DNA of 64,000 nt from Sphingobacteriales bacterium. GTDB lineage: Bacteria; Bacteroidota; Bacteroidia; Chitinophagales; UBA2359. Positions 19,298 to 29,347 of this stretch are shown here, piece after piece. The translations under genes were made by a program, and so were the position numbers. The notes beneath the pieces were generated by a model. That model saw only the letters and a program-made list of their open reading frames with translations, was not told the origin of the DNA and did no database searches. Numbering within the stretch: the first letter of the stretch is position 1; the number at the start of each line of letters is the position of its first letter. The stretch spans positions 310,001-374,000 of the forward strand of contig JADJTE010000002.1 in the NCBI GenBank assembly GCA_016711295.1, in the 5' to 3' direction.

Positions 19298-19675
19298 TTA
19301 TTTTTCGATGCTCAATTCTTGTATTTGATTTTGGCGTATGACGAGCGAAGTGCGATAGCTGCCCGATGTAGTTTGGAGCGTACCGATGATAAATTTTGCG
19401 CCGTTGGGGGCTGTGCCTTCGTGTTTGAGACTAAATGCGGTAGGGCGGTTTTGCAGAAAAAACACCTGTAAGTAGCGGGCGGCATCTGATTTGTCATAGG
19501 TGTCGTCGCTGTTGGGCAAGCGCAGGTCTATGGGGTCGGCAAATGATTGTACTAAGGCCTCGGCGTTGCCGTTTTTGAGGGCGTTTTGTACTTGGCTGCT
19601 GGTTTGGGCGCGTAGGGCAATGCTAAGGCTGAATAATACGACGCAGGCGGCGAGGCAAAAGAAACGGGTTTTCAT
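19298..19675 (-). CDS. DUF4783 family exported protein
   Basis: A 125-residue protein with a signal peptide (CLAACVVLFSLSIALRAQ, residues 7-24). The mature part has the NTF2-like pattern of DUF4783: VQNALKNGNAEALVQSFADPIDLRLP, then YDKSDAARYLQVFFLQNRPTAF, and a last sheet ending QIQELSIEK. The function of the family is unknown; it is found mainly in Bacteroidota. The gene stands alone, divergent from the DMT exporter. Confidence 0.82.
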   Translation of the reverse strand: MKTRFFCLAACVVLFSLSIALRAQTSSQVQNALKNGNAEALVQSFADPIDLRLPNSDDTYDKSDAARYLQVFFLQNRPTAFSLKHEGTAPNGAKFIIGTLQTTSGSYRTSLVIRQNQIQELSIEK

Positions 19676-19847
19676 ATAGCGGGTGTGGTTGAAAGGTGGC
19701 GAATAAATAACGCTGCGAGGAGGCAGTTTATTGTGCTTGTTGCTATGGCGAGGTATCTGTTTTTTAGACGCTAAAGTAAGCAGGAGGTTTACAGGGTTTG
19801 GTTCATTTTTTAGCTCAAACTTGACCTATTTAACGCTCCTTTTGGCT

Positions 19848-19855
19848 TACCTTTG
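19848..19855 (+). promoter_or_regulatory. -7 box for the DMT exporter
   Basis: TACCTTTG, 31 bases upstream of the chosen start. A TTG at 19821-19823 is 24 bases away, rather far for a -33 box. Its place supports the start at 19887 over the upstream in-frame codon. Confidence 0.55.
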
Positions 19856-19886
19856 CGCCGCCCAATTTTGTCGGGCAGATTATCTT

Positions 19887-20738
19887 ATGAATACAGATAC
19901 CCATAGCCATCAGCGTGGCATTTTGGCGGTTGTGGCGGCGGCTGTTATTTGGAGTACTGGCGGCTTGTTCATCAAGCTACTGCCTTTCGATGCGTCCGTT
20001 ATTTTGTTTTACCGCTCGGTATGTGCCGCCTTATTATTTGTATTGGTCTATCGTGCCGATGCGTTGCGGTGGAATAAGCGCGTAGCGATAGCCGCATTTT
20101 TTTATATGACGCTGCTGGTATTGTTTGTACATGCCACCAAACTGACAACGGCTGCCAATGCCATTTTTCTACAATATTCCGCGCCTATTTATGTGCTTAT
20201 TGCCGAGCCACTTTGGTTCAAAACTCGTTTAGAGCGTGCCAACGTACTGACAATTGTGGCTTGTTTGGTAGGCATGGTTTTGTTTTTTTCCGACGCTTGG
20301 CAGGGGGGCAGTTGGTTGGGCAATGGATTGGCGGTTCTATCGGGCATTATGCTGGCGGGTTTGCTGCTGGCACAACGCGCTAATAGTGCTGCCGAGCAAC
20401 AATCGGCTATTTTTTGGGGCAATGCCGCCATTGCATTCGTCAATTTGAGCGCATTTTTGGCATCGCCCACGCCTACGAGTGGGCAGGCAATTATGTTGGG
20501 CTATTTGGGTTTTGTGCAAATAGGCTTAGGCTACTTGTTATTTACCTACGGGCTGCGGCGCACGCTGGCTATCGAAAGTGCCCTCTTGGCTATGATAGAA
20601 CCTATTTTGTTGCCCATTTGGGTTTGGATAGGCTATGGCGAAAAACCCTCGCAGCAAAGCCTAATCGGAGGGGCTATTATTGTGCTTGCCTTAGCTATCC
20701 GAAGTGTATGGGTAGAAATTAAAAATAAAAAAAAATAA
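19887..20738 (+). CDS. DMT superfamily transporter (EamA domain)
   Basis: Inner-membrane carrier of about 283 residues with ten predicted helices and two EamA repeats. Features seen are GILAVVAAAVIWSTGGLFIKLL with FYRSVCAALLF in the first half and LGYLGFVQIGLGYLLFTYGLRR, ALLAMIEPILLPIWVWIGYGE and GGAIIVLALAIRS in the second; the [ST]-x-x-x-x-x-EP segment before the last helices is a family hallmark. Members export amino acids, metabolites or drugs; the substrate cannot be told. The start follows a -7 promoter box. Confidence 0.88.
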   Translation: MNTDTHSHQRGILAVVAAAVIWSTGGLFIKLLPFDASVILFYRSVCAALLFVLVYRADALRWNKRVAIAAFFYMTLLVLFVHATKLTTAANAIFLQYSAPIYVLIAEPLWFKTRLERANVLTIVACLVGMVLFFSDAWQGGSWLGNGLAVLSGIMLAGLLLAQRANSAAEQQSAIFWGNAAIAFVNLSAFLASPTPTSGQAIMLGYLGFVQIGLGYLLFTYGLRRTLAIESALLAMIEPILLPIWVWIGYGEKPSQQSLIGGAIIVLALAIRSVWVEIKNKKK

Positions 20739-20771
20739 GCTACTTATTACTTACTATTAGATTATTTTACC

Positions 20772-20779
20772 TAACTTTG
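20772..20779 (+). promoter_or_regulatory. -7 box for the DUF2853 gene
   Basis: TAACTTTG, 44 bases upstream of the start codon; no clear -33 TTG. Confidence 0.5.
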
Positions 20780-20823
20780 AGCCGTTTAATATTTCTAACC
20801 ATCACCCAAATTTTCTTTCTATC

Positions 20824-21159
20824 ATGAGTAAATTCGATGAAGCAATGGACAAATATCGCAACACGCTGTCCGAATTGGGCACAACTTACGATGATGCCTT
20901 GCTGACTAAAGTAGCTAAGGGCTTAGGCCCCTCTATTTACAATGTCGATTCTTCTTTGGTATCTGCTACTGACCAAACCGAGTTAGGCCGCGTTAAAAAT
21001 AACTTCTTAATCAAAAAATTGGGTCTTGCCGATAGTGCCGACCTCGATAAAGCCGTTAAAGAAGTTGCCGATGCGATGAAATCAATTCGTCAAAAACCAC
21101 GTGCGGTATTTTATTACCTATTGACGGTGAAATTGGGACAGCAGAGCCATTACGCTTAG
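20824..21159 (+). CDS. DUF2853 family protein
   Basis: A small soluble helical protein of 111 residues. MSKFDEAMDKYRNTL, LLTKVAKGLGPSIYNVDSSLVSATDQTELGRVKNNFLIKKLGLAD and the end RAVFYYLLTVKLGQQSHY match DUF2853 along its length. The function is unknown. It is monocistronic, with a -7 box upstream and a strong terminator downstream (21322-21366). Confidence 0.85.
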   Translation: MSKFDEAMDKYRNTLSELGTTYDDALLTKVAKGLGPSIYNVDSSLVSATDQTELGRVKNNFLIKKLGLADSADLDKAVKEVADAMKSIRQKPRAVFYYLLTVKLGQQSHYA

Positions 21160-21321
21160 TCGTTTTAGGTGACACAGCCCTATATTGAGTTTGCATACCG
21201 CGAGGCATTCATACCAAAACGCTACTATTGTTGTGTCTTTGAAACACCCAAGCCGTGCCCTAAGAACAGTTTGTTATCTTACTAACACGCGTAATTAAAC
21301 GATTTTGGTATAAGGGCTGGT

Positions 21322-21366
21322 AAAAAAAAGCCATAACTGCTCTTATAAGCGGTTATGGCTTTTTTT
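21322..21366. terminator. Bidirectional terminator between DUF2853 and ftsZ
   Basis: AGCCATAAC (21329-21337) and GTTATGGCT (21352-21360) form the stem, flanked by A8 on the left and T7 on the right, so it can end both the plus-strand DUF2853 transcript and the minus-strand dcw operon after ftsZ. Confidence 0.88.
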
Positions 21367-21409
21367 GAATGTCTCTGAAAATACGATGAACAACTGTACT
21401 ATCCGTATT

Positions 21410-22893
21410 TTAGTCTACGTTATCGTGCAAGAAAGGGTTGCGGCGTTTTAGTTCGGGGCGTGCGTTCTCGTCTTCGTAGAGTGAATATTTCGATACGTTA
21501 GATTCGGACGAGTGGGGCGGTTCTTCGAGGTCTATTTGTCGGCGTTTGTAGGCGGGTTCGTTTTCCAAGTCGCTGAGGTCGGCAGGATTCTGCAGTTTCA
21601 TATTAAGCCCGCGCAATCGTTTGCGTCGTTCTACGAATAGACGCATTTGGTCGTCGTCGTTGTGTTCGTCAATGGATATTTGTTTTTTGTCTGCTGCTGC
21701 GCGAAAAAGGAGCAGGTCTTTCGCGTTCTACGATATGCTTACCGCCTATTTTTTCATCATCGTCGTCTAAGCTAAGCGTGATTCGTTCGGGTTTTCGCGT
21801 CACGGTGCTTTCTTCTTTGCTTGGTATACCGTAGCGCGATTTTTCTTCTGCGCTTGTTAAGTGGCTGCGTTCGTTTTTGTTTCCTATGGGTTTAGTATCT
21901 TTTTTTTTAGGCGATTCGGCATCTTTGATACCGCTGCTCTCAAACCCTGTAGCGATAAGCGTGACGGCTATTTTGTCGCCCATAGCTTCGTCGGTACAAT
22001 TACCCCAAATGATTTCGGACGTAAAACCTGCTGCTTCTTGTACGTAAGTGATGATGTCGCCCACTTCGTCCATAGTCACTTCTTTATTGCCCGACGATAT
22101 ATTGAGCAATATATGTCTTGCGCCGTGTATGTCGTTGTCGTTGAGGAGGGGCGATGCTAATGCCGATTTGACGGCTTTCATAGCACGGTCTTCGCCGTCG
22201 GCAAGCCCCATGCCCATAATAGCAACACCGCTATTTTTCATAACGGTATTTACGTCTTCAAAATCCACGTTTACATAGCCGGGCACGGTAATAATTTCGG
22301 CGATGCCTTTGGCGGCTATGGTCAATACGTCATCGGCTTTGGCAAAGGCTTCGGATATTTTGAGATTGCCGTGCATTTCGCGCACTTTATCGTTAGAGAT
22401 AATAATGAGGTGTCGACATTATCTTTCATTTCTTCGATACCTTGTTTGGCTTGGGCGATGCGTTTGTGCCCTCGAACATAAACGGCGATGTGACGATGCC
22501 GACGGTCAGAATACCCAATTCGCGGGCTGCTTTTGCTACTACGGGCGCGCCACCCGTACCTGTTCCGCCGCCCATGCCTGCGGTGATAAATACCATCTTG
22601 GTGCCGCCTCCGAGTGCTTTTTTGATTTCGTCGAGCGATTCGATAGTGGCATTTTTGCCTATTTCGGGCTGCGAACCCGCGCCGCGCCCTTCGGTCAAGC
22701 CTGGTCCTAATTGTATTTGTATTGGCACGGGGCTTTGGTGTATGGCTTGGGCATCGGTATTGCAAACAGCAAAATTAACGCCTACAATGCCTTGTCGGAA
22801 CATGTGATTGACGGCATTGCAGCCACCACCGCCCACGCCTATTACTTTTATGATAGAGTTTTTTTCTCTTGGTAAATCGAACTGGATTGGCAT
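21410..22893 (-). CDS. ftsZ: Cell division protein FtsZ, frame broken at about 22470, 22408 and 21690
   Basis: FtsZ is the tubulin-like GTPase that forms the division ring. Segments in three frames together give the whole protein: KVIGVGGGGCNAVNHM, the tubulin signature AGMGGGTGTGGAPV, GIVTSPFMFEG, then RIAQAKQGIEEMKDNVDT and NLKISEAFAKADDVL, the T7 loop VNVDFEDVNTVM, a long charged linker, and the conserved C-terminal peptide RRNPFLHDNVD that binds FtsA. The first break falls just after FEGT, the second at NVDT/LIIISNDK, the third at the end of the linker (QKT). All are small indels. It is the last gene of the dcw cluster. Confidence 0.95.
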
Positions 22894-23125
22894 ATAGCAA
22901 TAAAAAATTTAGAGGTTTATGATTGGGTAAGAAAAAGGCTTATACGGGGTTTGTTAGATTGCCGTTTGTTTTGGGTAGCCATGTTTTGGGGCGATAGGTC
23001 GTAAAATTAAGGTAAATATCGCTGTTTTGGGCACAGAGATTGCTGGTTTTCCTATTGATGTTATGTTTAAACAGCAAAAATAATGCTTATTTTTCAGGAT
23101 TGTAACATTACCTTACATTTTTTTC

Positions 23126-24513
23126 TTATCGAAAGTCGCCCGTATCACCTTCAAGCCATTCGCGGCTTTTTCGGAGGAAATTGCCTAACCACGATTTACT
23201 CTCAAACTCGCGCTCTTCGTTCATCTCCATTTCGTTGTTACTATGGGCGTGTTCGTAGTTATTTTGGTCGTTATAGTATTGGTTCGTGGCGGTGTTGTTG
23301 TTATTGTTTGCTTGGTACAGGGGGGTGCTATCTTCTTGTTTAGTTTCGGACGTGCTGATGGGGTTTTCGAGGGCTTTATTGCTAAGCCTATACCCGTAGC
23401 ATAGAGTGGGTCGTTCACTTCGCCGCGTCCGTTGATGAGGTGTTCGGTGGGTTGTCCTACGCGGGTATCTAATCCTGTGACATATTCGCACAAGAAATTG
23501 AGGTGTTTTAGGCGTGCGCCCCCGCCTGTGAGTACGATGCCGCCGATGAGTTTATTTTCGTAGCCTGATTTTCGGATTTCGAGATAGATACATTCTAAGA
23601 TTTCTTCCATGCGGGCTTGGATAATATGCGCCAAATTTTTGAGCGATATTTCTTTGGGTTCGCGCCCGCGCAAGCCTGGTATCGATACGATGGCATTGTC
23701 TTGGGCTTCGGAGGTGAGGGCTATCCCAAATTTGACTTTGAGGCGTTCGGCTTGGTCGCGCATCACCATACAGCCTTCTTTGATGTCTTCGGTAATGACG
23801 TGCCCGCCGAGTGGTATGACGCAAGTATGGCGTATGATACCTTCTTGAAAAATGGCGATGTCGGTTGTGCCGCCACCTATATCTACTAAGGCGATGCCTG
23901 CTTCGAGTTCGTCGCTATTGAGTACAGCGGCGGCAGAGGCTAAGGGTTCGAGGGTTAGCCCTACGAGGTTTAGTCCTGCTTTGGCGATGCAGCGGTGTAT
24001 ATTGCGTATGGCGGTGGTTTGTCCTGTGATGACATGAAAATCGGCTTCGAGCTTAACGCCCGACATCCCGATGGGGTCTTTGATGCCCGATTCGCCATCT
24101 ATCGTAAATTCTTGTGGCAATACGTGTATGATTTCGTCGCCGGGCGGCAGCACCATTTTTTGCATATCGAGTACCAAGCGGTCTACGTCGCGTTGTGCGA
24201 TTTCGGGGCTATTGTGGTCGCGCATCAAGTAGCCTTTGTGACGCATACTTTTGATGTGTTGCCCTGCAATGCCCGCATACACGTTTTTGACCGATATACC
24301 CGATTTGCGTTCGGCTTCGCGCACGGCTTCTTCGATAGCGAATACGGTCTTGTCGATATTAGAGATAACGCCGCGAGTTACACCTGGGGAGTTGGCTTTA
24401 CCTACACCGAGTATTTCTATTTTTCCGTATTCGTTCTTCTTGGCTATAATAGCACAAATTTTGGGTGCGCTAATGTTCATGGCAGCTACGATGGGTAAGG
24501 AGGTATGGTTCAT
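23126..24513 (-). CDS. ftsA: Cell division protein FtsA, frame broken near 23395
   Basis: FtsA is the actin-like protein that anchors FtsZ to the membrane. Visible are the N-terminal strand AAMNISAPKICAII (the usual Asp of the phosphate-1 loop reads as Asn), the 1C-domain region, VDIGGGTTDIAIF (phosphate-2 loop), GGIVLTGGGARLKHL (adenosine motif) and YATGIGLA. A missing base at TTAGCAATAAAGCC breaks the frame; the second frame gives NKALENPISTSET, an Asn-rich linker, and the amphipathic C-terminal helix WLGNFLRKSREWLEGDTGDF that binds the membrane. The 232 bases between its stop and ftsZ hold no recognisable feature. Confidence 0.95.
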
Positions 24514-24563
24514 ATTTTAGGAGTTTGCTGTTTGATTATTAGCGGTTGATAAATGGAGGTTTT

Positions 24564-24695
24564 GTAACTATTTAGGGTATAGGGTTTTGGGTATGGGGTT
24601 CTGGGCTATATCTATCTAATAATGCCCGAAATCATAGCATATTCGATTAGAAATAGCTATTCTTGGGGGCTGCCCCTATAAGGCTAAATAGTTAC
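24564..24695 (+). repeat. MITE-like repeat, copy C (longest, perfect ends)
   Basis: 132 bases with perfect 12-base terminal inverted repeats, GTAACTATTTAG and CTAAATAGTTAC. The inner part has GGGTATAGGG near the left end opposing CCCCTATAAGG near the right, so the whole can fold back on itself, plus the palindrome AATAGCTATT. It lies between ftsQ and ftsA inside the dcw cluster. Confidence 0.9.
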
Positions 24696-24736
24696 GATTT
24701 TTTTTAGCGCATGAGTCGAGGGCTGTGTTTGTCTGT

Positions 24737-25546
24737 TTATCGCCGTTTGGCTACAATTTGTCCTTTGAATTTGAGGTTGATACTTTGATATTTATCCCAG
24801 CCTACGTTGGGCAGGGCTTCTTGGTAAAATACGTGTAGGTTTTTTCTTTTTTTTTCTATATTATCCAAATTGCCTACGATGATCTAGTGGTTGCCTATTT
24901 TGGGTATGAGTATTAGGTCGCCGTTGGGTGCTGCGTATATTTGCTCGACGAGCGATTTTAGGAATTGGTACTTGTCTATTATCTGTGCTAACTGAAATAT
25001 ATTTTGCAGTGGTGGCAGGGCTATTTTGCCGGTATCTTTTCCGTTATCGTTGATATTTCCGGTGGCTATTGGTACGCGCGAGGTAAAATTGTCGGTAGCA
25101 GGCATTTTATTGCCTTCTTTGCTCAAATAGTAGTCGAGGTTTCGGGCATCTATTACCCGCACGATGGGTTGGTGTTGCTCTATGTCGACCCATAATTTTT
25201 GGTTCGCATCGATATAGGCTTCGGCTTTGGCTATATAGGGGTTGCTTTCTAAATGTGCTTCTATTTGTTGCAGGTCTATGTCTTTGACGGGCAAGGTTAG
25301 GTTATTGCCGTGTGCTTCTTCGCGTATCATGCTTTCTACGTCCGATTGGTCGATAAAAAAACTATCCTGATGCTGCTTGATGCGTATTTCTAAGCCTGCG
25401 CAGCGGGTTTCGCGCTGCATTTGGGCGGCGGCGTACAGCACTATGGATGCGCATAAGGCAACAAGCAGCCAAATCAGAAAGCGTAAGCGGGTCATGGAGG
25501 TGCTGTGTATTTTGGGGTGTAACAAGGGGAGAGCTAAGGAATTCAT
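24737..25546 (-). CDS. ftsQ: Cell division protein FtsQ with one in-frame stop at 24884-24886
   Basis: FtsQ/DivIB is a bitopic septal protein. The cytoplasmic N-terminus is followed by a transmembrane helix (FLIWLLVALCASIVLYAAA), a POTRA region (FFIDQSDVESMIREE, IDLQQIEAHLESNPYIAKAEAYID) and the beta domain (LWVDIEQHQPIVRVID). An amber codon interrupts the reading after LIPKIGNH, but the same frame continues without break for 49 codons through IIVGNLDNIEKK, LHVFYQEALPNVGWDKY and INLKFKGQIVAKRR to TAA at 24737, which is the expected FtsQ C-terminus. A single substitution explains it. The start may be the inner ATG at 25495. Confidence 0.88.
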
Positions 25547-26487
25547 TTACACCGCGCTATAAATATGGCAATGGCTAATAGCAAGGTCTTGGGGACTATA
25601 GCTGGTATAGGGTTCAGCGAGGCGCATGGCTTTTACTTGGGTTATGTCGCCTGGGCGATAAGTGGTTCCTACGATGGGTAATTGAACTTGGGCAAACAGT
25701 TTTAGATAATCGCTATAGCGCAGGCGGCTTTGGGGTTGTATGTTATTGTCGATACAAGCCCATTGTTTTTCGGTAAATTTCAAGAAATTATAAATGGTTA
25801 TCTTAGTGTCTAAATGTGCAAAATGGTCGCTCATATCTATGGCGTGCGACTGCAAAGCACTTATTGGTCGAGCTACGCGCTTCAATTCGTACAGAATAGG
25901 CAGAAGCAGTTGGGGGTATATGTGTTCAAAGGTATTGTTCGAGTGTATGAGGTCGATGCTGCCGTCGGGCAGTGGCAATTGTCGGGCATCTGCAACAAGG
26001 TAGCGTATTTGTAAGCGGTTTAATAGTTGTTCTAAAGTGAGTAGTGGGGATTCAAGCAACAATTCGCTGAGCTTTGCCGTTGTTCGGGCAGTGGGTTGAT
26101 GTATGGGGTTAGCAGATTTTGGTCGGCATATTGTTGGTATTTTTTTAAGTGTTGTTATTAGGTTAGGGCGAGTCATAAGTGAGCTGATGTCAAGGGTGTT
26201 GATTTGGGTAGCACCGCACAAATACATCGCCACTGGCACTACTGGACACCAACCTGTACCTATTTCTAAGGTATGCGACAATTTATTACCCTCCTCCAAT
26301 TTGTGTATTTTTCATATCCGTTTATATGGTGTGCGGCGTGTTGTAGGCGGTCGGTAAAATAATCGTCGCTCAATTGCACACCTTTGGTAACGTATTTTTG
26401 GAAAAAAAAATTGACCGATTGGCTATAAGGCAGCCACGATATAGTTTTTTGTATAACGGCTTTTAAATGCCATTTTGAGATAGGCAT
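25547..26487 (-). CDS. Class I SAM-dependent methyltransferase, frame broken near 26290
   Basis: Two frames join into a protein of about 310 residues. The N-terminal 60 residues are basic and helical. The second frame holds motif I TLEIGTGWCPVVPVAMYLCG, an acidic motif II (NTLDIS), ADARQLPLPDGSIDLIHSNNTFEHI (motifs II-III and IV) and a C-terminal cap. This is the SAM-binding Rossmann pattern; the substrate is unknown. It lies between murC and ftsQ, where the dcw cluster normally has no such gene, and abuts ftsQ (its stop is one base from the ftsQ ATG), so it is cotranscribed with it. Confidence 0.78.
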
Positions 26488-26687
26488 AAATTCTAAGTTG
26501 AATAGATTTTTGGGTTAAAAAGCGGTTTGGTTTTTTAATTTTGAGTAAGAATAGTAATGAGAGTATCTTGCTCGCGCCCTTGCTACAAAGCAGCATTGAC
26601 CAAAATTTGTTACCGAAATTTAAAAACCAGACCAAGTGGTATTGTTGTCTAAAGTTAGCACAATAATTGAACTTTGTAGTATAGTTG

Positions 26688-28073
26688 TTACGATTTTTTA
26701 AAAAAAGATAAACATTTATTTTTCAGAGGTTCTACCAAGGCATCTATATCACCTGCGCCTATGGTGAGCAGCACTTCGGGTCGGTGTAGGTGAATGTTTT
26801 GAACCACGTCGGCGCGTTGGTATCGGTGTTTTCGTTTGCATTTTAGTTGGTTAAATATGAGGTCGGAGCTAACGCCTTCTATGGGCAGCTCGCGAGCGGG
26901 ATAAATGTCTAAGAGGCATACTTCGTCGGCGAGGTCGAGGGCATGGGCAAATTCGGTGGCGAGGTCTCGGGTTCGGCTAAACAAATGGGGCTGAAACACA
27001 GCAACAATGCGCTGCTTGGGATATAGGTGTCTGACGGAGTTAAGCAAGGCGCGTATTTCTTCGGGGTGGTGGGCGTAGTCATCAATCATTACAAAGTCAT
27101 CGTTTTGTATAATATATTCAAATCTGCGTTTTATTCCTGTAAAACTATTTAGCGCGTCTGCAATAGCCTTGCCCGATATGCCCAATTGTGTGGCTACGGC
27201 AGCGGCGGCGGCGGCATTGCTGATATTATGCAGCCCATTCATGCGCAAAGATATATCATAATAAGTTTTGGTAGGTGTTTTTATGTCAAAGACATGACGA
27301 TTCTGGGCTATGCGAATATTTTGGGCTACGAAATCGGTATTTTGTTGGTTTTGCGCTTGGTTATTATAGGTAAATGTCTGTGGTACGATATTTTCTAATT
27401 GGTTCAAAATGTCGATGTCGGCTTGTGCAATTAGTTTGCCTTCGGGCATCTTAATTTGTTGGGCAAACTGCGTAAAAGCCTCTTCTATGGCGGTTTTGGT
27501 GCCGTATATGTCTAAATGGTCTGTATCAATGGCAGTAATGACGGCTATATCGGGGTGAAGTCGCAAAAAAGAGCGGTCAAATTCGTCGGCTTCTATTACA
27601 ATGACGTTGTTGTTGCCCGTAGCGATATAATTGCTGTTGTAATTGGTCATGATGCCGCCTACAAATGCAGTACAACCATAGCCCGAATGGGTCAGTAGAT
27701 GGGCAATCATGCTTGTGACCGTTGTTTTGCCGTGCGAGCCTGCTATGGCTATCGTAAATGACTCGTGGGTGAGTTGTTCTAATACTTCGGAGCGTTTTAA
27801 GACAGTGTAGCCGTTTTCGCGGTAAAAAGACAATTCGGCGTGGTGGGCGGGAATAGCGGGTGTATAAACTACCAAATCTACATCGCGGGGTATGAGTAGC
27901 AGGTTTTCGTCATAGTGTATGGCTATACCTTCGCGCTGCAACTCGCCTGTTAGGGGTGTGGGCGTGCGGTCGTAGCCCGACACCGACACGCCGCGCCGCT
28001 TGAAATAGCGTGCCAAAGCACTCATACCGATGCCCCCGATACCGATAAAATAGGCTGTTTGTACGTGTTGCAT
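26688..28073 (-). CDS. murC: UDP-N-acetylmuramate--L-alanine ligase
   Basis: MurC adds L-alanine to UDP-MurNAc, the first peptide step of peptidoglycan precursor synthesis in the cytoplasm. It is intact at 461 residues: Rossmann motif FIGIGGIGMSALARYF, ATP loop AGSHGKTTVTSMI (about 112-118 for GSHGKTT), central-domain EADEFDRSFL, and MIDDYAHHPEEIRALL in the C-terminal ligase domain. About 200 AT-rich bases separate it from the methyltransferase, including a short motif also found upstream of mraY. Confidence 0.97.
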   Translation of the reverse strand: MQHVQTAYFIGIGGIGMSALARYFKRRGVSVSGYDRTPTPLTGELQREGIAIHYDENLLLIPRDVDLVVYTPAIPAHHAELSFYRENGYTVLKRSEVLEQLTHESFTIAIAGSHGKTTVTSMIAHLLTHSGYGCTAFVGGIMTNYNSNYIATGNNNVIVIEADEFDRSFLRLHPDIAVITAIDTDHLDIYGTKTAIEEAFTQFAQQIKMPEGKLIAQADIDILNQLENIVPQTFTYNNQAQNQQNTDFVAQNIRIAQNRHVFDIKTPTKTYYDISLRMNGLHNISNAAAAAAVATQLGISGKAIADALNSFTGIKRRFEYIIQNDDFVMIDDYAHHPEEIRALLNSVRHLYPKQRIVAVFQPHLFSRTRDLATEFAHALDLADEVCLLDIYPARELPIEGVSSDLIFNQLKCKRKHRYQRADVVQNIHLHRPEVLLTIGAGDIDALVEPLKNKCLSFFKKS

Positions 28074-28157
28074 AGATACTAACCCTTAGAAAGGGGTTTT
28101 TTAATGGTTTGTTGAGGTTGTTTATGTATGTGTAAAAATAATACTATTGCTGGGCAA

Positions 28158-29243
28158 TTATAAATCGAGTACTTTTTGGGCTATTGTTTCTGCTGCATCA
28201 TATATGGCTAATTGTTTGATGTTTTGGCGCAGTACAGCACTTTGGATAGGGTCGAACAATTGGCCTATGGCTTCGTAGAGTTGTTCGGGTGCGTCAGCGT
28301 CGCGTATCATCAGGGCGGCTTGCCGTTTTACAAGCGATTGAGCATTGGCGGTTTGGTGGTCTTCGGCTACATTGGGCGAGGGCATCAATAGGGTAGGTTT
28401 GCCTACGATACAAAGTTCGGATATCGCACTTGCCCCTGCCCGCGACACAACGGCATCGGCAAGGGCGTAGGCATAATCCATACGGTCGATAAAAGGCAAT
28501 AACTTAATGGTATCGGTATAGGCAGCTACTGCTGCTTGCAGTTCTTCGTAATACAATTTGCCGCATTGCCAAAGCAATTGAATGTTATTTTGTCTGAATT
28601 TATCTATATGTGTCAAAATTCCGTTGTTGATGCCCCTTGCCCCAAGGCTGCCCCCCGTCACCAACAAAACGGCTTGTGTGGGCGATAGCCCGAAATGTTC
28701 AAAGGCTTGGTTTCGGTCGGCTGTTTCAAATTGGCGGATATTGTCGCGCACGGGGTTGCCCGTCATAGTTATTTTATCGGTCGGGAAAAAACGTCGGGCA
28801 TCGTCATAGGCAAGGCAGATGCTGTGGGCATAAGGAGCTAAGAGTTTGTTGGTAATACCGGGATAAGAATTCTGTTCTTGTATCAAAGTAGGAATGCGTA
28901 GCCAAGCAGCTACTTGTAATAGGGCACCGCTCGCATAGCCGCCCGTACCCACTACTGCACCAGGGCGAAAACGGCGCAAAATGCGGTAAGACCGCCAGAG
29001 GCTACTGCCCAATTTTATCGGAAAAAGCAAGTTCTGTACCGATAGGCTTCGCTGCAAGCCACTAATCCAAAGCCCCTCGATGCGATAGCCTGCTTGGGGC
29101 ACTTTTTCCATTTCTATACGCCCTTGTGCCCCCACAAATAGCAGTTCGACATCGGGCTGTAAGCGGCGCAGGGCATTGGCTACGGCTATGGCAGGAAACA
29201 AGTGCCCGCCCGTGCCGCCGCCGCTTAGGATAATGCGTTTCAT
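28158..29243 (-). CDS. murG: UDP-N-acetylglucosamine--lipid pyrophosphoryl-MurNAc-pentapeptide transferase
   Basis: MurG adds GlcNAc to lipid I to make lipid II at the inner face of the membrane. The start at 29243 gives MKRIILSGGGTGGHLFPAIAVA, the exact family opening; the ATG nine codons upstream adds unrelated residues. Further motifs are GTGGYASGALLQVAAWL, QEQNSYPGITNKLL, MTGNPVR and the UDP-GlcNAc site SRAGASAISELCIVGKPTLLMPSP. It is intact, about 361 residues. Confidence 0.97.
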   Translation of the reverse strand: MKRIILSGGGTGGHLFPAIAVANALRRLQPDVELLFVGAQGRIEMEKVPQAGYRIEGLWISGLQRSLSVQNLLFPIKLGSSLWRSYRILRRFRPGAVVGTGGYASGALLQVAAWLRIPTLIQEQNSYPGITNKLLAPYAHSICLAYDDARRFFPTDKITMTGNPVRDNIRQFETADRNQAFEHFGLSPTQAVLLVTGGSLGARGINNGILTHIDKFRQNNIQLLWQCGKLYYEELQAAVAAYTDTIKLLPFIDRMDYAYALADAVVSRAGASAISELCIVGKPTLLMPSPNVAEDHQTANAQSLVKRQAALMIRDADAPEQLYEAIGQLFDPIQSAVLRQNIKQLAIYDAAETIAQKVLDL

Positions 29244-29347
29244 GAATGATGGTTTTGGGGATAATCTCATCTTGTTTTGTCTATCGCTTTATTTCCGCTC
29301 TATTTTATCCTTGAACTTCTATTTTTTTATCATATACTGCTGTTGCG

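Noticed and set aside
24884..24886. Stop-codon reassignment (TAG as sense)
   Set aside because: Only ftsQ shows it; other genes have no internal TAG, and TAG ends an Rpn copy (57,165-57,167).
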